Source: Deltaproteobacteria bacterium (lineage in GTDB: Bacteria > Desulfobacterota > Desulfuromonadia > Geobacterales > Pseudopelobacteraceae). Taken from it: a DNA stretch of 10,055 bases. Positions 1 to 5,631 of the stretch are shown here, in pieces (the first letter of the stretch is position 1; every line of letters begins with the position of its first letter). The DNA lies in the NCBI GenBank assembly GCA_030654645.1, contig JAURXC010000337.1, positions 1 to 10,055 of the forward strand. The letters are read 5' to 3'. A program made the position numbers and the translations under genes. Under the pieces are notes generated by a model. It saw only the letters and a program-made list of their open reading frames with translations. It did no database searches and had not been told where the DNA came from.

Positions 1-75
1 GATATGACCTTAATTAATGGATCAGCCAGTATGTCATTTGGGACAATAACGATGCAGAATATTGCCGTTCAGTAA
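1..75 (+). CDS. C-terminal tail of an unidentified plus-strand gene (partial)
   Basis: Frame 1 is open from the left edge through 24 codons and ends at TAA (73-75). The other two forward frames stop within the first few codons. The tail ends in ...TITMQNIAVQ and alternates polar and hydrophobic residues, as in the last beta strands of a secreted or envelope protein. That is only an impression. The gene would converge on the histidine kinase that ends at 223. Bases 76-222 between them hold only weak hairpins, such as CTGAT/ATCAG at 114-131 without a T-run, so no terminator is called. The piece is too short to assign a function, and a chance open frame cannot be excluded. Confidence 0.4.
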   Translation, partial: DMTLINGSASMSFGTITMQNIAVQ

Positions 76-222
76 CGAGACGTTTTGAAAATAGTTCTGT
101 CTGTGAAATACTTCTGATCAATACCAATCAGGGCTGTAAGCTCCTTTCCGCAGCCACGGCGGTTCGGCAGTTCAATAACACAGAGAGATGGAGTGTTTAT
201 TGGTGCTTTTTACAGGTTCCCG

Positions 223-3200
223 TCAACCATTCCGCAGATGATCCAGCGCTGTTGCGAGCCTTTGCCGCTGCGGGGTGTCTCCGTGGGCGCTGGACAGGAC
301 GAAATCGCCGGTGCAGAGCACTTTTTTCAGTCGCGGTTTGGCGGGGAGGGTGTCGATGGAGAGGTAGCGGTCCAGGGTCTGGGTCCGCTCCCAGCCGTCC
401 AGGTTGACGTAAACCGCCCATTGTCCGCTGAGGCGCGCCAGGTCGGCCTTGGCGGTGCCGGTGGCTTCGCTCCAGAGTTCCAGCGCCAGCTTCATTGCAT
501 CCACGATCAGCCTACGCTGATCCTGTTCGGGAAGTTCCGGGGTCAGCTCCCGGCTCATCCTTTCCAGTGAGCGATCCACCAGGCGCAGATCTTCGATGAA
601 ACCGGGATGTCGCTCCAGCACCAGCGGAGTCAGCCCGTTGAGGGTCTCTTCCATCTGCTGCAGCCGGCGACGGTTCTGCAGAAGATCCTCGATCCAGAGC
701 AGCGACGGCGTGACCACCTGCGATTCTCCCAGCATCAGTACCAGCAGACGCTCATCTTCCAGTTCCAGTGCGGCAGGTATCACTCGTCCCGACCAGCGGC
801 GTCCGTCGCTGGTGATCATCTCCAGGATTTCACCGGCGCCGGCCAGATCTGCTCCGCTTTTATCGAGGACGTTCAGCCATTTTTGTGGAACCTCGGTCGA
901 TGCCCCAAACAGGCGCTCGAACGGTTGGCCGAGTAATTCATCGACTCCATAACAGAAACTCTCCTCGAAGACCCGGTTGCAGAAGGCTATTTCGCTGCTT
1001 TCGTTGATGGCTATGATCGGCTCCTGAACGGTGTTGAGCATCCCGGTCAGACGGCACTGGGTCAGGCGCAGTTCAGCCTCGGTCTGGGCGCGCAGCTCCA
1101 TTTCCCGGCAGAGCCGGCTATTCTCCAGTGCTGTTTCGTGCGCCTCGCGCACCTTGAGCTGGGCTCGTACACGGGCCAGCAGCTCTTCGCGGGCAAAGGG
1201 CTTGCCCAGGTAATCGTTGGCCCCGCATTCCAGTCCCTCGGTCAGGTCCGCGATCCTGTTTTTCGCCGTGAGCATGATCACCGGCAGTTCGGCTGAATTG
1301 TAGCGTTTTCGCAGCTTGCGGCAGAGCTCGAAACCGGTCATCCCCGGCATCATCATATCCAGCAGTATCAGGTGGAAAATTTCGCCGCTCTCGATCAGCG
1401 CCAGCGCTTCTCTGCCATTGGCGGCTGTTATTACCTCCATCCCTTCCAGTCTCAGCTGGTTTTTCACTACCTGGAGGTTGACCGGGTCGTCGTCCACGGC
1501 CAGGATGCGCGGCGCATTCGCCGAAGGGGGCGTTAGCGCCGCCGGTGCGGCGGAAAACGTGGGGACGGTCACGGGAACCGGCAGCTCGTCATGGCCTCTA
1601 TCGTCGATAGCGGCAGGTTCGGTATCCGGAGCGGTGAGCGGCAGCGTGAAGCGGAACAGCGAGCCGGAGCCGGGAAGAGCCTCGGCCCACAACCTGCCGC
1701 CGTGCAGTTCGATCAGTTGACGGCTGATGCCCAGTCCCAGCCCGACACCGCCGTGTATGCGGGCCGCTGAGCTGTCAACCTGCTCGAAGGCGTTGAAAAT
1801 GCTCTCCAACTTGTCCGGCGGGATGCCGATGCCGGTGTCACGTACCGAGATCTCGATTTCCGAATTGCCGGCAGTGGCTGAAATCGTCACCTCGCCCTGG
1901 TCGGTGAACTTGATGGCATTGCCGACCAGGTTGAACAGAACCTGCTGCAGGCGGTCTTCGTCGCCGTCCACCAGCGGCACTCTTCGTGAAACGGCATTGA
2001 TCAGTGTCAGGCGCCGGCCATGGACCAGCGGTTCCGAGACCGTCAGCACGGTGGCGGCCAGCGCGCGCAGATCCACGTTTTTGCGGTGCAGTTGGATGTC
2101 CCGGTTCTTGAGCCGGGAGAGGTCGAGGATGTCGTTGACCAGGTTGTTCAGGCGTCGGCCGCTTCCCGAGATCATCTCCAGGCTGGCCCGTGCCTGTTCG
2201 CTGAGCTGCCCGGCGGCGCCGGCGCTCAGGGATTCGGCCAGTCCGATGATGCCGTTCAGCGGGGTTCGCAGCTCGTGCGAGGTGTTGGCCAGGAATTCGT
2301 CCTTGAGACGGTCCATTCTGGAGAGAGCCAGGATATGCTCCTCCCGTTCGCCCGAAAGCTGTTCGACCGTGGAGAATGCCTGGGAAAAGCGTATGGACAG
2401 GGCGCAGGCCTGAAACAGGATGAAAGCGAACATGCCGGTGCGGAACATGTAAACCGAGCTGATCAGCTGCAGATCGTGGAGCATGTCGTTGGTGCCGGCC
2501 AGTCCCAACGCCAGAAAGCCCAGCAGAATGAAGGAGGCCCCCTCCCGCTTTCTCCGCATGGCCATGAACAGCATCACCAGGCTGTACAGGATCAGGACGA
2601 TGGAAAAAATATAATAGGCGGGGATCACGGAAGTGAAAGCCATGGCCGGGGCGGCAATTCCCAGCGCTGCGAAGATCGCTGCCAGTGCCCAGGTTATCTG
2701 CTGCAGGCCGGGAGAAAACTCTCCTGGATAGAGTGAGCGCAGAAAACTGTAAATGACCGGCACGGAGAGCACAAAACAGATCAGGTCTACCCTGATCAGA
2801 AACTGGACCGGAATCTTTGCGAAGTAAAGGGATGCAACCCAGCCGTTCGAATTGGAAGTCAGGAAGTATCCCATCCACAACAGGCAGTATATGCCGAAGT
2901 AGAGCGGCGCGCTGTTCTTCCTGCGGAAGCAGAACAACGCGATATGGTAGATCCCCATCACCGCAAGACTGCCGATGCAGAACATCGCCACTCCCCACTG
3001 CCTGATCTGCGCCGCCGCCAGCTGTTCCGCCGTCCCCAGTTTTATCGGGGAGACGATGCCTCCTTCACGGTAATGGTGATTGGAGATCTGCAGCACAAGT
3101 TCGAGCGGTTGGTCGCCAATGGTCAGCCTTGGTTGCCGGACTGACTGGCTGGGGACCTCTGCCGATACATCCTTGCCGACCAGGCCGCTTTCCACAATCA

Positions 3201-3633
3201 GTCTGCCGTTTGACCAGAGTCTGTAGGCCGAGTAGAGGTCATCCAGATGCAGGGCAAGCTCGCGTTTTTCCGGGCCGGGCAAAATCCGTAGCCGGAAGGT
3301 GGCAAAACCGTCTCCACCCAGTTTCTGTCCATTGAGCCTGACACCGTTCCATGCCGCAGGCAAAGCCAGAAAAGTCTTGCCGTTCGGAGCATTTGCGCGA
3401 TGGAAATCATCAGGAACAAGCAGTTGCTTCCAGTAGAATTCCCACTCTCCGTTCAGATCTACGGCGCCGTTTTCCCGGAAATCCCAAGCGCCAAGGTCCA
3501 GCACGCCTTGCCTGGCAACCGGTGCTGAATTGCCGGCAGCCGCATCCGCGCCGGATGCGCAACAGGAAAACAGCGCTAACGTCATGGCGAAGTAAACGCA
3601 GATGACCGTCCTGATTAACAAGGCTGAAAGCAT
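223..3633 (-). CDS. 7TMR-DISM hybrid sensor histidine kinase / response regulator with PAS
   Basis: Membrane-bound two-component sensor of 1136 residues. It should sense a periplasmic ligand, autophosphorylate on histidine and pass the phosphate to its own receiver. Seen in order: signal peptide 1-30; periplasmic 7TMR-DISMED2-like domain about 43-200 (LDLGAWDF, LNGEWEFYW); seven hydrophobic helices about 211-420 (7TMR-DISM_7TM); HisKA with H453 in SHELRTPLNG; HATPase_c with N568 and N572, G1 box DTGIGI at 599-604 and G2 box GLGLG at 631-635; a Pro/Ala-rich linker 665-708; a receiver with acidic pocket D714-D716, phosphoacceptor D759, T789 and K811; a short coiled coil; PAS about 861-970; and an unnamed C-terminal module 971-1136. 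All catalytic residues are present. The start was set at 3633, not the in-frame ATG at 3720, because it has an AAGGA ribosome site and begins the signal peptide. There is no output domain, so it probably signals to a separate phosphotransfer protein or regulator. No partner gene is adjacent and the ligand is unknown. Confidence 0.96.
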   Translation of the reverse strand: MLSALLIRTVICVYFAMTLALFSCCASGADAAAGNSAPVARQGVLDLGAWDFRENGAVDLNGEWEFYWKQLLVPDDFHRANAPNGKTFLALPAAWNGVRLNGQKLGGDGFATFRLRILPGPEKRELALHLDDLYSAYRLWSNGRLIVESGLVGKDVSAEVPSQSVRQPRLTIGDQPLELVLQISNHHYREGGIVSPIKLGTAEQLAAAQIRQWGVAMFCIGSLAVMGIYHIALFCFRRKNSAPLYFGIYCLLWMGYFLTSNSNGWVASLYFAKIPVQFLIRVDLICFVLSVPVIYSFLRSLYPGEFSPGLQQITWALAAIFAALGIAAPAMAFTSVIPAYYIFSIVLILYSLVMLFMAMRRKREGASFILLGFLALGLAGTNDMLHDLQLISSVYMFRTGMFAFILFQACALSIRFSQAFSTVEQLSGEREEHILALSRMDRLKDEFLANTSHELRTPLNGIIGLAESLSAGAAGQLSEQARASLEMISGSGRRLNNLVNDILDLSRLKNRDIQLHRKNVDLRALAATVLTVSEPLVHGRRLTLINAVSRRVPLVDGDEDRLQQVLFNLVGNAIKFTDQGEVTISATAGNSEIEISVRDTGIGIPPDKLESIFNAFEQVDSSAARIHGGVGLGLGISRQLIELHGGRLWAEALPGSGSLFRFTLPLTAPDTEPAAIDDRGHDELPVPVTVPTFSAAPAALTPPSANAPRILAVDDDPVNLQVVKNQLRLEGMEVITAANGREALALIESGEIFHLILLDMMMPGMTGFELCRKLRKRYNSAELPVIMLTAKNRIADLTEGLECGANDYLGKPFAREELLARVRAQLKVREAHETALENSRLCREMELRAQTEAELRLTQCRLTGMLNTVQEPIIAINESSEIAFCNRVFEESFCYGVDELLGQPFERLFGASTEVPQKWLNVLDKSGADLAGAGEILEMITSDGRRWSGRVIPAALELEDERLLVLMLGESQVVTPSLLWIEDLLQNRRRLQQMEETLNGLTPLVLERHPGFIEDLRLVDRSLERMSRELTPELPEQDQRRLIVDAMKLALELWSEATGTAKADLARLSGQWAVYVNLDGWERTQTLDRYLSIDTLPAKPRLKKVLCTGDFVLSSAHGDTPQRQRLATALDHLRNG

Positions 3634-3638
3634 CTCTG

Positions 3639-3643
3639 TCCTT
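3639..3643 (-). promoter_or_regulatory. Ribosome binding site that sets the kinase start
   Basis: On the minus strand AAGGA lies 5 bases before the ATG at 3633-3631. The upstream in-frame ATG at 3720 has no such site. This supports the shorter protein, which opens directly with a signal peptide. Confidence 0.6.
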
Positions 3644-3667
3644 GGGGAAGTTGAATAAAAGCGCGCA

Positions 3668-3695
3668 AATATAGCATGTTTGCTCGCAATGTGTA
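3668..3695 (-). promoter_or_regulatory. Candidate sigma-70 promoter for the histidine kinase
   Basis: Minus strand: TACACA (3695-3690), a 16-base spacer, then TATATT (3673-3668). The -35 matches 4 of 6 and the -10 matches 5 of 6 consensus bases. Transcription would start near 3661, leaving a leader of about 28 bases that holds the AAGGA site. It also lies inside the longer reading frame that begins at 3720, which fits the start at 3633. It rests on pattern matching alone. Confidence 0.33.
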
Positions 3696-3802
3696 TACGA
3701 TATTGCTGCAAAGGTAACATGAATTATGGAATTTGAATCGTGGTCGGATCGGATGAAATTGGGATATTACCGGAGAAAATCGTTCAGGCTGTTTTCGGGT
3801 CT

Positions 3803-4210
3803 CTAATTCCAGTTGTTCGATAGAGTTGACCATCTGAACTGTGTCGTGGCCAGTTGGCTCAGATCCTGGGCCAGCTGATTCCTGCCCTGTGTGATTACCT
3901 TGGGCTCGGTGTATGCTGCTTCAGGTTGGACGTATTTGGATTTGGCGGCGGTTTTATCGGCGGTTTCCACGATGCCGAGATATTGATTGACCGTGGTCAG
4001 GTCCAGTCCCATCTTGATCGAGATCATCCTGACGGTGTAGCCCTGCAGTTTCAATGAGCGGGCCAACGCAGCGCCGGAAAGTTCGACACTGTATGACTTT
4101 TTTGCGGAGAGTTCGTCCGTTTTGCTGCTTTGTTTCGATTTAGCGACCCGGTTCGGAGACGACTCGCCAACTGCATATGAATTATATGGTGTAACTTGTG
4201 AGATCAACAC
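3803..4210 (-). CDS. Small protein with helix-turn-helix-like core, function unknown
   Basis: A 135-residue protein with no signal peptide or membrane helix, so probably cytoplasmic. The N-terminal 40 residues are polar and rich in Ser and Lys, and look disordered. Residues 53-80 read as a helix-turn-helix: LKLQGYTVRMISIKMG, then LDLTTVNQYLGI. This resembles the recognition region of LuxR/sigma-4-type domains and similar segments that I recall in small Geobacter-type proteins; that recollection was not checked. The rest (81-135) is Gln/Thr/Asn-rich without a known motif. The start is GTG at 4210, with a strong AAGGAAGG 12 bases upstream; TTG at 4207 is the alternative. The stop is TAG at 3805-3803. 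The gene is transcribed away from the isomerase at 4438 and towards the kinase, 169 bases before the kinase start, with no convincing terminator between. It could be a DNA-binding regulator of the flanking genes, but a single short HTH-like segment is weak proof of DNA binding. Confidence 0.75.
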   Translation of the reverse strand: MLISQVTPYNSYAVGESSPNRVAKSKQSSKTDELSAKKSYSVELSGAALARSLKLQGYTVRMISIKMGLDLTTVNQYLGIVETADKTAAKSKYVQPEAAYTEPKVITQGRNQLAQDLSQLATTQFRWSTLSNNWN

Positions 4211-4222
4211 AAGGAATCACCG

Positions 4223-4230
4223 CCTTCCTT
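4223..4230 (-). promoter_or_regulatory. Ribosome binding site of the small HTH-like gene
   Basis: AAGGAAGG on the minus strand, 12 bases before the GTG at 4210. The gap is longer than usual, but no nearer in-frame start exists. It supports translation of this otherwise hypothetical gene. Confidence 0.5.
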
Positions 4231-4257
4231 GACATCTTTACATTAAACCACAGCAAT

Positions 4258-4286
4258 ATTATCCATGGATTGCCTCGATTGTGCAA
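4258..4286 (-). promoter_or_regulatory. Candidate sigma-70 promoter for the small HTH-like gene
   Basis: Minus strand: TTGCAC (4286-4281), a 17-base spacer, then GATAAT (4263-4258). The -10 matches 5 of 6 bases and the spacing is ideal; the -35 is weak beyond TTG. Transcription would begin near 4251, about 40 bases before the start codon. The 10-bp palindrome at 4261-4270 overlaps the -10 box. Confidence 0.45.
4261..4270. promoter_or_regulatory. Perfect palindrome ATCCATGGAT, possible operator
   Basis: A perfect 10-bp palindrome that covers half of the predicted -10 box and part of the spacer of the small gene's promoter. Its position suits a repressor site, perhaps for the HTH-like protein itself. 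That is inference; a 10-bp palindrome also occurs by chance fairly often. Confidence 0.3.
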
Positions 4287-4437
4287 CAAAAATTCCGCTC
4301 AAGTAATAACAGTATCTTATGGGTTTTAACGATAATTAACGAGATACATCTTTGCATTTTATCCGGTTTTAGTGTGAGTATTGCAATATTGTAACATTCA
4401 AACGTTACTGCCCGATGCTGGGCGCCACGGGGGCAAC

Positions 4438-5412
4438 ATGAATTTAAACAGCAAATGGGTACGACTATTATTCATATCCGCCAGCCTGCTAGTCTGCAGC
4501 AACGCTTGGGCGGAAAAACTTATGACAGCATCCGTGCCGGGAAATTCCGGTTCCGCCGCTCTGGCGGTTATCGGCGGTAAACCGGTCAGCATTGAAAATT
4601 TCAGGTCCGAGATGGAGCGTCAGCGCGGTGTATTCGATGCGGAACGCAAGCAAGAGCTGTTGAACAGCATCGTGCGGAGCGAATTGCTCTTTGCTGCCGC
4701 CAGATCGGCGGGTTACGAAAACGACCCTGAAGTGATCGCGGCCGTCAAGCAGGCCATGGTCGCCAAATACCTGCGCGACAACCTGGAACCGAAACTGGCT
4801 GGGGTGAAGGCCTCGGACCAGGAGGCTGAAGCTTACTACCAGTCCCACCAGGCCGAGTTTGGAACGCCCGCCATGATACACGCCGCAATGATCAAGATTG
4901 CCGTTTCTCCGAAAACATCCGCCCAGAAGAAGTCAGAATTGCTCAAACGGGCCGAGAGCGCCCGGGCGGAGGCGCTGGCGCTTGAGAAGGGGGTTCCGGC
5001 TTTCGGCAAAGTTGCGGTCAGCTACTCCGAGGATCAGGACAGCCGCTACCGTGGCGGTGATATCGGCTGGCTTCAGTCCGGTAAAGCAGACGGCAGGATC
5101 GATAAAAAGGTCTCAGATGCCATTTTTGCGCTCAAGACTTCCGGGCAGGTCTCTCAGGTCATCACAGCGCCGGACGGTTACTACATCGTCAAGCTGATCG
5201 AGACCAAAGCGGCCACGGTCAAAGCCTTTGCCCAGGTCAAAGACGGCGTCAAATACCAGGTTGTGCAGGAAAAGAGGCGGAAGATCGAAAGCGATCTGAT
5301 TGAACAGCTGAAAAGTCAGATTCCGGTCACAGTCAACAGCGCGCTGTTGCAGACAGTCAGCCCGTCAGATGAAGTGAAGCAGGCCGGACCGCCGCCGCTG
5401 CCGAAACGGTAG
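4438..5412 (+). CDS. Periplasmic parvulin-type peptidyl-prolyl isomerase / SurA-like chaperone
   Basis: A 324-residue exported folding factor. The signal peptide is 1-25, with likely cleavage after AWA. Residues 40-140 form a helical SurA_N-like domain (AVIGGKPVSIENF ... EAYYQSHQAEF), and about 144-257 form the parvulin domain with the diagnostic GGDIGWL at 206-212. The C-terminal tail is helical and ends in Pro-rich GPPPLPKR. D199 aligns with the catalytic Cys113 of human Pin1, where Asp is common in bacterial parvulins. Both usual histidines are absent: the first position reads M151 (in IHAAMIKI) and the second reads Y249 (GYYIVK). Isomerase activity may therefore be weak and the protein mainly a holdase. 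The start was set at the ATG at 4438, which begins the signal peptide; the in-frame TTG at 4381 would add 19 residues that look non-coding. Its ribosome site is only a G-run (GGGGG) 4 bases upstream. It precedes two large exported beta-rich proteins, which are its probable clients. A prsA/surA symbol is not justified. Confidence 0.92.
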   Translation: MNLNSKWVRLLFISASLLVCSNAWAEKLMTASVPGNSGSAALAVIGGKPVSIENFRSEMERQRGVFDAERKQELLNSIVRSELLFAAARSAGYENDPEVIAAVKQAMVAKYLRDNLEPKLAGVKASDQEAEAYYQSHQAEFGTPAMIHAAMIKIAVSPKTSAQKKSELLKRAESARAEALALEKGVPAFGKVAVSYSEDQDSRYRGGDIGWLQSGKADGRIDKKVSDAIFALKTSGQVSQVITAPDGYYIVKLIETKAATVKAFAQVKDGVKYQVVQEKRRKIESDLIEQLKSQIPVTVNSALLQTVSPSDEVKQAGPPPLPKR

Positions 5413-5413
5413 A

Positions 5414-5562
5414 AAAATCTAACCCCCCTCAATCCCCCCTTGTGACTCGGACTACGTCCGTCCCCGTTGGGGCGCCTACGCGGTCCAATTTCTTTGAAAT
5501 TGTCAGGGGGGAGGCTGTTAAGTCTCCCCCCTGATAAGGGGAGATTTAGAGGGGTTGGTTTT
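5414..5562. repeat. MITE/REP-like inverted-repeat element with C- and G-runs
   Basis: A 149-bp intergenic element whose ends are imperfect inverted repeats. The left end, 5414-5441 (AAAATCTAACCCC... to CCCCCTT), matches the reverse complement of the right end, 5536-5562, at about 23 of 27 positions with one gap. Inside are nested perfect hairpins: CGGAC-TAC-GTCCG (5448-5460), CCCC-GTT-GGGG (5462-5472), CAATTTC-TTT-GAAATTG (5486-5502) and an 11-bp stem at 5503-5534. It has no coding frame. It starts two bases after the isomerase stop and ends about 70 bases before the next gene. It looks like a small non-autonomous mobile or REP-type repeat and could also end or stabilise the upstream transcript. 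No clear target-site duplication is visible. Confidence 0.65.
5503..5534. terminator. Strong hairpin inside the repeat, possible attenuator or mRNA stabiliser
   Basis: TCAGGGGGGAG (5503-5513) and CTCCCCCCTGA (5524-5534) form a perfect 11-bp, very G/C-rich stem around a 10-base loop. No T-run follows on either strand, so a classical intrinsic terminator is unlikely. The stem lies about 90 bases past the isomerase stop and would fold in the transcript. Confidence 0.4.
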
Positions 5563-5567
5563 AAGTT

Positions 5568-5596
5568 TTGAAATACGAACTTCAACACAATATGCC
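5568..5596 (+). promoter_or_regulatory. Candidate promoter for the 584-residue exported protein gene
   Basis: TTGAAA (5568-5573, 5 of 6 consensus), a 17-base spacer, then TATGCC (5591-5596, only 3 of 6). It lies just past the inverted-repeat element and 36 bases before the ATG at 5632. It would let the last two genes be expressed apart from the isomerase. Confidence 0.3.
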
Positions 5597-5621
5597 CGAT
5601 GTTCTTTTTTATATCAGTACC

Positions 5622-5627
5622 GGAGGT
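5622..5627 (+). promoter_or_regulatory. Ribosome binding site GGAGGT that sets the start at 5632
   Basis: GGAGGT lies 4 bases before the ATG at 5632. The upstream in-frame ATG at 5599 has no such site and would put eleven extra residues before the signal peptide. Confidence 0.7.
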
Positions 5628-5631
5628 AATC

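Noticed and set aside
2020..2736. 238-codon plus-strand frame antisense to the kinase
   Set aside because: Its Gln/Gly/Arg-rich composition is typical of antisense shadows, and the opposite strand encodes clear kinase motifs.
1838..2998. 386-codon open frame on the minus strand in a second frame
   Set aside because: It lies wholly within the kinase gene. The other frame encodes intact membrane helices and HisKA/HATPase_c motifs, while this one is a Pro/Arg/Gly-rich shadow without motifs.
3634..3802. Terminator after the small HTH-like gene
   Set aside because: Only a weak A/T stem (GAAAA/TTTTC) is present, with no G/C-rich stem and T-run. The stretch otherwise holds the candidate kinase promoter.
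4290..4437. Possible riboswitch (for example cyclic-di-GMP GEMM) in the leader of the isomerase gene
   Set aside because: I could not find the conserved GEMM core or any strong ordered stems. The region has only short palindromes such as ATTGCAAT and CAATATTG, and no good sigma-70 or sigma-54 promoter.
4495..4500. Cys20 of the isomerase as a lipoprotein site
   Set aside because: The residues before Cys (LLV) do not fit a lipobox, which needs Gly, Ala or Ser at -1. A normal signal peptidase I site AWA/E follows.
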